A model generated the notes under the pieces. That model was not told the DNA's origin. It did not search any database and saw only the letters and a list, made by a program, of their open reading frames with translations. From Pterobdella sp. o SKG-2022 (Eukaryota; Annelida; Clitellata; Hirudinida; Piscicolidae): DNA of 64,000 nucleotides. The stretch spans positions 6,251,759 to 6,315,758 of the forward strand of contig OZ038326.1 of NCBI GenBank assembly GCA_964035795.1, in the 5' to 3' direction. This document shows positions 24,409-43,300 of this stretch, in pieces. A program made the position numbers and the translations under genes. Every line of letters starts with the position of its first letter. Positions within the stretch are counted from its first letter, which is position 1.

Positions 24409-25784
24409 TGTGTTTGTTTAAGATGTCTGTGAATTTTTGAATTATTTTTGATTCGTTTTTGACATTTATAAAATTATATTTTCTGATTGAATTTTTGCTT
24501 CATGTAGTTTTATATTTGCTGATTTATTTGGTCTTGTTGTAACTTTTTTTCCCTTTGGCATAAAAACACCTTGTCTAAAACAACATGATATCTAAGCTTT
24601 CTTATAAATTTACCTAATGAAATCTCCCATAAAAGATATCAGAAACTTTCACCGAAAGCCATTTCAACATGAAAGCTAAGTTTTTATACATTCTTTATTG
24701 GTGAAAGTATTTTAGTAGGAGCCGATTATATTTTGTAAATTTTTTGTGAAGAGATTAGTTCTATTTTAAGATTTCATCTTGTTCTCGAAAGTTAAATATG
24801 TTTCAGAAGTATTTATAAACATCATTTTTATAACGTATCGATACTTCTGCCATTTGAATACCGCTTCACATTGGGTTTTCCGTCTTCAATAACATTTGTA
24901 CTCGCGATAACATTCTTTGCTTAAATATTGAGTAAGTGATAACTTTATATCAATTGAAATATTCATTTAGTGATATTAAAACAATGTACAAGCTTTAATC
25001 CTAAGAACTTATTTGTGGAGTTTTTACGTATTTAAATTAATAAACCTTTAATTTTGTTGTCTCAATCGGAGAACCATATTGCTTGAATATTCTTCTTCAA
25101 ATAAATTTCGATAAGCTATATAATGAGTAATTTAGCATTACTATACGAAAAAGAAATTTCGTTATTAGTTCAATCGAAAAAAATTAATAAAAATATTTTA
25201 GCACGTCAGAAAAGGATTTTTATTTGATTTTAAAATCTTTGGAAAAGATTGAAATTTCAATGAAATTATGTTAGGCTTATATCCGTTCATGCCATACTTT
25301 TCATGTGTTGAACACATTCATTAAAATTCAATAACTGATTCATAAGATATCGAAAATTTTAAGATATTTTTATAATAGTCAAATATGTTTTTAATGAAAA
25401 AAATTTCAAACTTATAAATTAACGTTTTTTGTTAAAAAATTATATTAGTAGTTTACATTTAATAAGGAATCCTCAGATATAATAAAAAGGATATGTTGGT
25501 GTGTTTTCTAACGTAAGGGTTAAATTATGATATTAGTCGTTTTTGTTATAATTTTCATTATTAACAGTTGAAGTTTTTAAATTAAATAATTGTCACAAAT
25601 GTAAAAAAATATTTTAAGACTTTAGCAAACATTTTTTTCATTTGAAAAAATGTATCTAAATTATTTCAAAATGTAAAGCTAGCGTATTCAACTTCCTAAC
25701 TAGTGACCTCGAATTTTTTATTTTGCTCAATTAAAATTATATCACATAAAATTAGAAAAAGTTGTCGTTTAGTAAAAAATAAAA
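24409..25784. other. intergenic region between RAB3 and DYRK1
   Basis: AT-rich flank holding the RAB3 3' UTR and the DYRK1 5' region. No additional exon, RNA gene or named repeat was seen. Confidence 0.5.
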
Positions 25785-31623
<5,839 letters not shown>

Positions 31624-31745
31624 TATTTATTTTTTTTGTGTCGTCCGTATTGGTTGTGATGCGTGTGAGGATTAATTTTGAAAAACACGATTCAAAAGCT
31701 TTATATTTTACATCTATTCCAACAAAAATAGGACCGTAAAAACAA

Positions 31746-32040
31746 TAAAAAATGATGAAGCTGATGATGATGATGATTTTGTTGTTGTTGTTGTTGTTGT
31801 TGAGCGCCAGCTTCCAAAGACTCTTCTGACACTCTTTGGAGCGAGTACTGAAAGAAACTTGCAGCTTCGAGTTGTTTGTGACTTTTGGTGAGCAGCGATA
31901 AAAATGATGAATGAATTCTCGAAATGCTTTGTGGTTGGAAACTGACGTGGTTTAGAACCTCTTCGACACTTCTGTTGGAGTGCACACCCGGCACCACGAG
32001 AAGGTGGGTTCTTCCGCCGGGCTGATGATGATGATGATGG
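31746..32040 (+). repeat. interspersed repeat with trinucleotide arrays (copy 1)
   Basis: About 290 bp, strongly similar to the reverse complement of 52612-52905. It has GTT and GAT trinucleotide runs at both ends and a conserved centre (CTTCCAAAGACTCTTCTGAC and GGAGTGCACACCCGGCACCA). Frames are open on the minus strand here and on the plus strand in copy 2, but the best frames differ between copies, so coding is doubtful. It probably is a non-autonomous retroposon. It follows the DYRK1 stop by about 120 bp and may lie in its 3' UTR. Confidence 0.65.
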
Positions 32041-34253
32041 TGGTGGTGGCATTACGTTTAAATTAGTGAATACTAATTACTACAAAATAGTTAAAAATGA
32101 TTTGATAATTGAATAATCTAAGATGGAGTTTCTTAATCGACAATAAACAATTGCAGAAGGCAGTTTTGTCTCCTCTGGCCAATCAGAAGTCGTCATTCGT
32201 TTTCAACAGACAACTTTCAACCAATAAGCTTTTCAGTTAGGAATAAATGTGAAATTCTAAATTAAAAATTGTAAATGACGGAATTAAATTTTGATGTATT
32301 ATTCATGAATTAGCCATCTGAACATCGATATTAATTTATAAGGCCTTACATTTTTTGATGTTTTGTATCATTATATGACACATGTTTGAAATTATTTAGT
32401 CGTCATATTGGCGTTGCATCGTGCAGTTTTGATTTTTCGCATTGTTCAGCGTCGCATAAGTATTAATGGTAACTTTAACAATCAAACTTTCCTTCGCTAT
32501 TTGATGAGTGTTGTGTTTATGACATTTTTAATGTAAATTCATCCTGAACTTCAATCATTTTTCTACTTTTAAAAATATTTTCTTCTTCCAGTACAAGTTC
32601 GTTGTTATTATGTCTTTTGATGACGGTTTTGTAGTAAGGTTTGAGATTAAGCACCACACCATATTTATACACCATTGAATCTATATTTTGCACCTATCTG
32701 TCTTCTCGCAATATTGCCACCATGTTAATAGTATTCCCTGACATAACATCAAACTCTCGAAGTGACGTTGTGACCATTGTGATAAAACTGCTTTGTGTGT
32801 TTGTAGGCAGTTTATCCTTCTATGCTTTCCACATTGTTCCATTACCCTTCGTAACTTATTTCGTTCTGATTTTTACTTAATTATGAGGGACTTTAGAGGA
32901 TTTTTGTGGCTTGAGTTCGGGTTAGGAGTTGTTATGTTGGTTAGGTGAATATTGAATCTATTACGATCATACTTCTCAAAATATTTGTAAATATCTCTAG
33001 GTGTGTTTCTCAATGATAGCATATCTTTTATAATCACCGATACATCATTTTATTGTTATATTATGTCATATATATGATCTAGAGTTTTTTTTTATTTGAA
33101 GTACTAAGCATTTGAAATTATCTAAAGAAATTCAGTCCTTAATTTCAAATATTTTTTGTTCAAATCTTGTTATATACTTTCAGTGCCAAATGTCAAAGCA
33201 ATTTACTGCGTAAATTGAATACAACTAATGATGTTTTACGTAATATTTTTATCAGTTTAGTTTTTTTGTAGCGCTTAGTTTGATTTGTAAATTCCGCTTC
33301 ATATTTATCACCCTTTTCATGCCTCATACTTCTGACTTTTCATGAGGGGGAGCTGTGAATTTAGTACGAAATTTCGTTTATTAAGTCATCTGTTGTTCCA
33401 TTTAAAGTTTCCACATAGATTACTCAAGCATAAGATTCATTATATCTAGTCTACAGCTCAAGTTATCATAAGGAATATAGTGGTCAATGTTTATACTTTT
33501 TTAAAAAAATTTTCACTTTTAAACACGTTATTAATTTTTACACATTTGTTTTAGTTGATTTTTTTACTTTTTTGGAATTAATTCATGAAAGCTGATATGT
33601 AGTTATCTACCTTACCTCCGTTTCCTTCGTAACCAATGTTATTTTCGTCAAAAATTTAATTAAAATTCATACACATTTATAACCTTTTATTTTATTTATA
33701 ATAATGTAATATAAAGTACTATAACACACTATAAGACATGTCAAAGTTATTTGCAAATTTATATTGGTTAAATATATTCTAATAAACTTTTTTGATTGTA
33801 AGATTGTTTTTCATTATTTTTTCTTAGAAGTTTCAATGATTCATGAAATGGGTCATAGTTCAGTGGTCTTGCTTAAGAATAAAGATTAATATTTTATTTG
33901 GGATTTGAGTTTTTAATAAAAAAAACCGTGGGTAACGTGGGTAATTATTTTCACGAGTAGCACCGTTGTTGCTTATATACTGTATAGGTGCTTACGTGCT
34001 TATCTTACAATTGGAGTTTAACGCAAAGAATATCAAATAATTGGAAATAAACATAATATTCATAATAAAAAACAATATGAGTATATCCAAGTTTTTATCT
34101 ATACGGAAGTATTTGTGCATAAGTTATCCAAAAAATTATATCAAAACAGATTACATCTGCGGTATAAAACTAGGTAGAAAGGTTTTTCGGTGTGTGTTGC
34201 TTGGATTTTGTATACTTGAACACACCTAGTTTGATAAATTTTTGGATAATTAA
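32041..34253. other. intergenic, no clear gene
   Basis: Between DYRK1 and the calponin-type gene. The segments 32560-32890 and 33270-33480 are slightly richer in GC and give broken reading frames on the minus strand, as decayed transposon coding would. I could not assign them to a family. Confidence 0.4.
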
Positions 34254-37200
34254 ATGGCTGTAAAAACTGGAGATGCATTAAATTTGGAATTCAAGCTCCA
34301 AAAAGTATGTTATTTTTATAGGATTTTTTTAGAATTTTACATTCAGTTCAAGTTTTATTCATCAAAGTACTGAAGAACTACGCCTTGAAATTTTTAAACT
34401 TAACATTCAAATAAATTTAGACATTATGAACTTAGCAAATGTTTTTGAAAGCAGAAAGTTTTTAGAAATCAATAAATTTATGATAAAACGACGAAAAACT
34501 TTTACAAAGTATCAAAGTTTATTTGATAAAATTCCTTGTGCGCCCTGTTTAATGAAAAAAAAAGTTTTCAGAATGATAGTATTTTAGTGAGAATAATCTG
34601 AAATATATTATAAAATAGGTGTATAGTAAGAGCATGAAACGCAAATATTTAATACATCACTAGCATTAGAATTATCATTATTACTATATTTAGTATTTTT
34701 ATAGCGCGTAACTCACAAAAAAAAATTTGCTATAAAAGCATTATGAAAATCATCATTCACAAAAAACATAACCCCAAATAGATTATAAAGAAATTTTCAG
34801 AGACATCTTATGTATGTTTTGTATAGCAATTAAATTTTAAAAACATCAATTGAGGATTCATACATTTATTTAAAAGAAAAGCTATAAATCATAAAAAATT
34901 AGCATTTTTAAAGTTTAATTACTATAGAAAAATAATTTAAACATCTAAAAGAATTCCTCACAAAAACACAAAAGTCGTGAATACTTATATAAAAAAAAAT
35001 AAAACGACTGTTAGAAAAATCTCCATTTAATAAAATGTATTAAAGCAAGAGCTTCTTCTATATAGATAGTTATATACAAAACTCAATGCTTGATAGTTTG
35101 CTAGGCTAGCCTAAGCCTAAATCCTGCCTTAATATTTGCATTGATAATTTCTTAGAGATATGAGAAGGAGGAGGAGCTAGGGGTGCCCCAGAAGATCATG
35201 GAATGGATCACACAGATTGTCCCTGTTAACGTCACTACTCCTGTATGTTGAATCAAATATAATTTTTACAGACTATAACTCTTCATAAACTATATTTGTA
35301 TCTTTAAACGCCTCTGATACATGTTGAATTTATGTTGAAGTGCGCTATATAAATGTAAATAAATGAATAACGGGGTTAAATAATGATTCTATATGTAAAA
35401 CTCATTAAGATAAAAAGAAATTATAAACTCTGTCTGCTAAACCATTTATAATGGGATAAAATTTTATTTAAGGATATAATAAAGTCTTGAAAATCGCTTG
35501 TTTATGTTAAAGAACTTTCAATCAAATCTTTCAGTCTTTGTCTAATCCCATGACTAACTCCTACACTTCTCGCATATCATACGAATTTTTTCACTTTTTG
35601 TTTCGATTGAAAAACTTTAAAGATAGAATTTTTGATTTTACTGGTACTCATGTTACAAATAATAAAAGTTAAACAATAATTCAGCTAAAATATTCTCATT
35701 TCGAGCGTAAAACCAATCAAAATTTTCATTTTGTTTTGCAATTCAATTGATGTTTCGAATATTTTTAACTTGTATGAGTTATATTTGTCTAAAAAATAGT
35801 TATATCAGTTTTTTTCTGCAGGCTTGTCTTTTACACCCGCCAGATTTTTAAAACCAATATTATTTATAATTAGCTCAAAAAAATAAATCGTTCAAAACAT
35901 ATAGAATGTGGGTGTCTGTTGAAGTTTTATAGAAATAAACAACGATAAAAGCAATTTTCATAATCATTTGCAGTCTGGCCTCTATGATTATCGTACCATC
36001 CACTCTTTGTTGAAAGATGGCTGCGTGTTGTGTAGGTGAGTTTGGGTGTTATGGTTGCTCTAGGTTAAGTTATTTATATATAAGCATATATATTCTGATG
36101 AAATTTTTATAGAATTTTAAATAATAAGAATAATAATGTTTGTTTTTATCATTATAAATTTAAATTATTATTAGTATAATTAGTATAAAAATGTGGTATA
36201 AACTATTATTTTTAAGATTTTAAGATTGAAAAAATAATAATTATTATTATCACTATCCTGTATGAAATTACATTTTTAGAGAATAAAGAAAATTCTAGCT
36301 GTGTTAGCACAGATAATGATAATCTAGCATTTAAAACGATGATAAACTATCTTTCAGACGATTTGTTGATCTTTATTGAGCGTAAAATAAGCAAAATGTA
36401 TGCCTATGTTTGTATAGATAGTGATATGAATATAAAAAATAAACAGAACAGAAACTTGTAATTGAGTTCTGTATTATATAAAGCAAACACAAAATAATTA
36501 AGTTTTACAAAGATGAAAAACTACTTTTAAGGTGTTTATAGCATGAATGCTAATTATTCAGTTTAAAAAAGTTTTTTATATGTTGAAGAGTATATAAGAA
36601 TTGTTGCTAGAAAGAATTATAAAAAGATGCACTGTGTTGCAATCGCTCCCTTTTCTTTTACATAGTTTCTGGACTCTATTATAATGTGTATGGTCCGATA
36701 ATAATTATTTCAATTCAAAACTAATGTTTGAAAACTACTTATCATTTAATTCATTTTTTATATTTTTTATTGTAATTTATGCTTTCTCAAAACATTCAAA
36801 ACTACTAGTAGAGTATTATTAAATTTCTCAACCTATCGCTCAAAAAATCTCTTCCAAGCAGATACTTCATCATTTTTCTTTACTTACTTACTTAATCCAT
36901 CAATTTTAAGATTGATCAACAAGCTCTTCGAGCACGAGGGACTTCCCAGGCTTCCATTCAAGTCTAAGGTACCATGGGGTTAATGAGGTTTTGTTTGGGA
37001 ACCAATTATAAACAGAAGAAATTGAAGATAAATATTATATTGAATTATGATTATCTTGTTTTTTTTTAATTTTAGACAATATATTATTTATTTAACAAAT
37101 AACTTATTGTTTATCATAAATAAAAATGAAATCGAATAAAATATACCGAAAACACCAATGGAATAATCGCAAACAAACTGGTTAAGTAATTATTTAACTC

Positions 37201-37709
37201 CATGAAGGTAAACTCTTCGTTTGTAGCCATCTCCAACATCGACACTTTTTGCATAGGTAATTATATTCAATCTTACTTTTTTTTTGAAGATACTAGTTGC
37301 TTTATTGGGCATTAATTAGAACGAATAAAAACAAAAAAGGTTATTATAGGGTTTTTTATTCAGTTCTATTACTGGTTAGTTATTGTTCAAGGCTAATGGT
37401 CCTTTTGCTATAAGAAAAAGATTTTTAAATATAAAATATATAAAAAAATGTTATCATAAAAGCTAAATAGATTTCTATCATGGTCTAAAAATGTTTATTT
37501 CGTTTAAGAAGTAATTAATAAACTGTAATTGGTTTTTAATTAACTTCCAAATAAATTAAAAATATATTTCAATAAAATTTTACTTTTTTGATATATTTAT
37601 ATTTATTTTATTTAAAACTTAACAACAACAACTGAAACCATTCACAAAGCCTCAAAGAACTACGGGGTATCGGACAATTGCATCTTCCAATCCTCCGACC
37701 TTTATGAAG
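34254..37709 (+). CDS. calponin/transgelin-type CH-domain protein (3' end unresolved)
   Basis: Actin-associated single calponin-homology domain. Exons 34254-34304, 35156-35242, 35974-36035, 36911-36968, 37208-37256 and 37650-37709 join in phase. The protein starts MAVKTGDALNLEFKLQKRYE, continues EEELGVPQKIMEWITQIV, then SLLKDGCVLCRLINKLFEHE (the CH core, compare W/LLKDG-V-LC-LIN), VAISNIDTFC, and KNYGVSDNCIFQSSDLYE (compare the family's YGV-D-FQTVDL-E). Length and order match the transgelin/Mp20 CH domain. The last listed exon ends in phase 1, so the gene must continue. The expected -VQ-TL-ALG helix and calponin repeat were not found with certainty. Two downstream candidates are near 38302 and 39650-39715. 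It converges with the PLAT gene on the other strand. Confidence 0.82.
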
Positions 37710-39649
37710 GTTTATTGAACAATGAATAATGACTTAATGGTTTTTAAACAAAGGTTATGAATAAAAATTTTTTTAAATGTTTATTTCGTCAAAAATCAGG
37801 ATTTTATAGATAAAAATTCATTTAAAAACTCAAATTTTCGATAAGTATAAGCTTATCATAATTATACGGCTTATGTTATGAATTTTTTGAAAAAAATTAT
37901 TCAATACTGTTTCTATGATTATATTTATTATTGTTATTATGATCTTTGTTGTTTTTTATGATCTTTGTTTATTGTTCTTAGGATCTTTTTTTATGCTGTT
38001 ATTAGGATATTTTTTCATTTTTCAATGATTTTTTCTTATTTTTGTTATGATCTTTTCAAAATGATTATAAGTAATGTTTTTTTTAATATAATTATTTATC
38101 AATGATTATTTTTATTATAATTTTATCCATATTAATTTTCTTAATTTTTAAGTATTATTGTTTTTATTATTCTTATTTTTATTATTATTGTTTCGTTTGT
38201 TATTATTGTTATTATTGTTATTATTTCTCTGCATCTCTTTTACCTCCATTATGACTATTTTTATTCTTCTCCTTCTTCTTGATTACTCATAGCTCTATCA
38301 GGTTTGTGCAAAGTTAACCAGGGTGTCTAAAAACATGTTGATTAATACAGCTAATGGTGTTTTAATGGGGAACTATGGGTATATAAGAGTTTTATTAAAG
38401 AAATAGTTCTCACGAGGTAATAGTGTTTGAGAACAAAATAGTGTTGTATACATAAAATACAAAAGTTTAAGTTGTATGAAAGTTACATGGAGTTTCTTAG
38501 TCTACGAGTCATACCAAGCAATGGCTGTACTTGGATACGAGTTGCTGTTATCATATAGACATTAGTTTCTATATTGATAACAGTAACATGATCAACTCAT
38601 TGGCTTACGAATGAAGTGAGAAAATATAACAAAAAATGTAAAACCTTCGAGTTATATTCTACCACAGTAGATATCCATGCTGCAACTACTCAAACAATAG
38701 TAAAAGTGTTACAGATATTGAATGGAGTTATTGACTATATAGTTCTTATATAAATAACAGTGTTTTATACGGATATTAAATAAAGTTATTGATCACTAAA
38801 GGGCGCAAAAGCCAGATGCTGTCAATTTTGTATTGTTTGAACCAGCTAGGACTTATTGTGAGTTTCATAATTTAAATCTTTGAGATTTTTGAACTGTTTA
38901 AGTGCTCTTTAAGACTAGCAATTGTACGCCACTATATTCATATTTGCTGCATTGTTTGTTGTGTTCTAGAATTATTTCTTATAAAGATGTGAAGTTATAA
39001 CATTTTTATAAAAAATTTTTAAAAAATAGCAAAAAAAGATACGGTTTTCGATGAGTTTAGCCTGATTGTAGAACGTTAGCATAAATTTGTCTACTGGAGG
39101 AATGTTGAAAAAAGCTTATTGATTTATTAGTTGATTTCCAAAATGAATTTCAGAGATTTTTCATTTATTAATCCAATCTTGTTCATAAAGATTAGTTATT
39201 ATGGTTGGGACCAAAAACTTGAAGCATTGCGCTTGTCTTCCAGAAATATTTTTAAAATGTACATATTGCTTTGATTTATTATATTATATATCAAGTTGAA
39301 GAATTTTTTATGTGTTTTTAATGAAAAATATCAGTTTTTATAAATGATTTCACTGAATATCAGCTTTCTTAAATCATTTTATCAATAAAAATACCTGACA
39401 AGCAAGCTCATAAGATTCTATTCATAGAACCACTTTGTATTTATGAAAGATTTTTATTATATACCGGATTAATAACCAAATAGCACTTATATAAAACGTT
39501 TGTGTTTTGAAATTGATTTTTAGAGCCTGTATGAATTTTTTTAACTAAAAGTTAATGAGGCTTTTATACAAGACTGTCTGCACATAATGTACTTGAATCC
39601 AATGTTATTATAAAAACTCTGCATATATTATATCTGATTCACTCCACAG

Positions 39650-39715
39650 GCTAACAGTCGAGGGTTTTTTCCAGTCTACGAAAATGTCCCACCCCCGAAA
39701 CCTGATTTCGACTAG
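39650..39715 (+). CDS. candidate terminal exon (calponin-type gene?)
   Basis: After a CCACAG acceptor there is an open stretch ANSRGFFPVYENVPPPKPDF ending in D and TAG. The proline-rich codons stand out from the AT-rich surroundings and look coding. Phase is 0 at its start, whereas the exon ending 37709 needs phase 1, so at least one exon between them is missing, or this belongs to another gene. Confidence 0.38.
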   Translation, partial: ANSRGFFPVYENVPPPKPDFD

Positions 39716-40346
39716 TTTCAGGACTTTTATGCTAAATATACTAAAAAAATCAGATTTTTTGTTGAAATTTGTATATTAGCAAAAAGATATACTTTGGATG
39801 ATTTTTTTTAATCATGGAAGTTTTTAATCGTTAAACGCCATTATGAAACTGTTAAATGTGGTAGAAATTTTGCTTCGATTACGATAGCATTTAGAAATAT
39901 TTTTGAAGCAAATATATTTCTGCACTATGATCACGAAAAATATAAAACCTTCTTCAAAAATAAAGCAAAAATTCTTTAACATGATTCTATGTGAAAACAA
40001 CAAAATTAAAGTTAAATTACATTAAAATGATTCTATATAAAAAAAGATATTTCGGTGAAAAGACGTTAATTGAATTAAAAGCGTAAAAACTATAGATGTG
40101 AGTTGTTTTGATTACAGCCACATGCAAACAATATTTGAAGATTCTGGTTCTAATGCGTTTCTAATAATAACATTGAAATTAACTAAGCAAAAAGAAAATT
40201 TTAGTTTTGATAGTAGTTTCACTTTAAGCTGAAAAAATTAAATAAAATCACAATCCATGTTCATCATCTCTAGGTTAATTTTGTTGAAGGCCATGTTTTG
40301 AAATGAAATCCTTGAAATAAACTAAAATCAAAGATAAAGATTTCTT

Positions 40347-43300
40347 TCAGACCACAATAGTAGGTTCAACCTCAACCTCAATCCTTCCATCTCCCTCCTT
40401 CTTATCCAACCATCGATCCACATTAAACATGTAAGTTATGTCTTCGTTTTCATTGTGGATTTTATCATCTATCTTATCGTTAGACCTCGTTTCTAGCTTA
40501 ACATACCTCAAATACCAGCCTGAACCGAGCTTTGTACCATCATGCCCAATAGACAACTTAGTCACTTTCCCAATCTCTGGGCCTTTGTATAAAAACACAT
40601 CAATATTGCCTTTCTCAAATAAATTTTTGTTTGTGCTTTTTAACTTCTTTTCTTTAACTGTGTTATTGTAACTTGTATTCAGTTCTTTTGTCAACTGAAA
40701 TTTTTCAGTTTCTTTTCTGTCTCCAAAGAACTGTACACAAACTTTTGAATCGGTTCCAGCTCGAAACTTATCTCCAGTTTTGACAGTTATAATGTAGTCG
40801 AGCATTGCTTTTGGTTCCTTATCACTATTCTCATTATTATTCTCATCATAATTTGGTTGTTCATCGTCTCTAAGTTCATTTTTTTTGTTCGCACCTCCAC
40901 TTCCTGAACTGCCTTTGTTAGATGAATCTTTTTTGCTCCTCAAAGACTTATCTTTTTCCAATGTTTTTACATCAAACTTCTCTCTCACGTTGTTGGGTCG
41001 CAAATCCCTCTCAATCTTTCCATCACCTTCATCTCTATCAAACCACTTTTCAACGTTGAATTCATAGATCTTCTCTAGAGAAGTCACTTCAACTTTTTCC
41101 ACATACCAACCAGAAGCCATGTGGGCATCATTATGTCCCAGACGTATCCTGCTTAGCTGTGCAATAAAAAAATAAGCCAAATATGGGTTTCTATTGAATT
41201 TAAATGGTCTAACTTTTATTTAAATTATAAAAGTTTTATACACAAACGTTTTCGATATAGGGAGCCTTAACATGAAAGACGTCAACTTTTCCTTTCTCAA
41301 AAGCATCAGAATTACTATCTGATTTCACCAATTTAATTCTTTCACTCACAACAGTGCTATCACCGAAGAACTGCACAAAAACATCGGCATCAGTGCCTGA
41401 AGCCATTTTGTCCCCCGTTTTGATCGCCACTGTGTACTTCACTGCAGAATGGGATTCAAAGAAATTGATGAAGATGAAGGAAAAATCATTGGAAATACAA
41501 GAATTGTTATAGAAAACAAAGATTATAAAAAATGTATGTCGAAATTCAAAAAGAATAAATTTGATTCATTGTATTTTTGAAAATTTGTTGAAAAATGATG
41601 CATTTTTGTATAATTCTTTCATTTTTTGCAAACCAATTTTAGGACTTTTTTCTGTGTACTCATTGTCTTTTTTCTTCGTGTTTTTGCTTTTAGAAGCTTT
41701 CTTTTTACAACCATTTTTTTTGTCGTTCTCATCACTACCATCATCTTCATCATCATCATAACTTTCAGAATCACTTGACGCGGTGTATTCCTTGGGCTTT
41801 CTATTGAAATTTCTCCCGTTTTGGTTTTTTTTATGGTTTTCTGGAAAATAATTTACTTTAATACAATTTTCCCAGATAGTACTTCTGCAAAAGTTTTAAT
41901 TAATGAAAATAATAATAATAATATTTCATATAGATGTGTTTTAAAAAATCTAAATAAAAAAGATTGAATAAACTACTTTTTGAAGATTTAACAATCCTTG
42001 TGGGAGCAAACTCTCTCTCAACCAAACGATCTCTTGAATACCTCCCAAACCACTGTCCCACTTCAAAGATGTAGGTTCTTTTGTGGTTGTTAGAGGTTTT
42101 CACTGTAGCTTCCTCCAAGAACCACGAACTTTTTTGACCACGGCCGTCTATTCCCACCTTGATCTTTTCGATCTGGTTAAGAATTAATTTGTATTTTTTT
42201 GAAGATGATTTCATATTGATTAACAAAAAAAATGCTAGATCAAGTTTAACCAACATTTTTTGAAGTTCTCAATATTTTTATCAAATGTTTTTCGCCAAGA
42301 AGATTTCAGCATAAAAATGCAGCAAATTTTTTTCAAATGATCACTCAAGCGATAAAATTTTATTGAGATTAAATAAACATTCAAATACGATACAAAACCA
42401 TGAAAACTCACTGTTCCTACATCAGTCCCTGATACTTTAAACCAATCTACAGAGCCTTCTTCAAACAGAACAGAGTTGAAAGAGTTCATTTTCAGCATCA
42501 TTAGAGTGGTTTTAAGGTACTTGCCATACAAAACTACGTACACATTAGAGTTTGTTCCAGCTCCATCCTGCCTTCCAGTTTTGATGCTTATGGTGTAGGT
42601 CACTGGAGTATTAAGGGATGTAATGGAAAATAAGGGTTCGAAAAAAAAACGTTACAAAGCTAAAAAATGATGGTAAAAAACAATTAAAGAATATATAAAT
42701 TGTGAAAAAATATAAAAAACTATCATTATGGTAACAAAAATAAAATATAATAAAACAGGAAAATAACCAATAAAATATATATTAAGAAAAAATATGCTTC
42801 TTAATACGCTCAAATCATCTTTGTCACTTGATACCTTTACTTAATCAATTGATACAAGCTGCAGTTTCTGTGAAACACATGCTATATAAACGAAAATAAA
42901 TAGATTTGAACTTCAACACATACCTGGAGGTCGATACAAGACACTGGTGGGCAGAACTGTACGTTCAGTCTTACCATCCTCATCGAACCTACTGAACCAG
43001 CGGTGCACAAAAAAATGGTAGATCTCTTCAAAATGTGCACTACTTAGATGCACTTCTTCCAGAAACCACCCTACACCCATCTGACGACCCTCGTGTGACA
43101 AGCGCAGCTGCTTGATCTGAATAAAGAAAAAGTACAATCAAGGTTTATAATGTACTTTGGATTATAATAGCAAAATCTTCAAGAATTTTAGAATCCTAAT
43201 GCAATAAGATTATAAATGTGCTTATAGTGATATTAACTTCAAAGGTTTTTGGACCATAATAATACGCAATTACGGATTTGACCTTAGTGGTATGATATAG

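Noticed and set aside
32641..32880. 79-codon plus-strand frame
   Set aside because: Hydrophobic but featureless; the minus strand looks equally open in pieces. No splice context or homology that I recognise.
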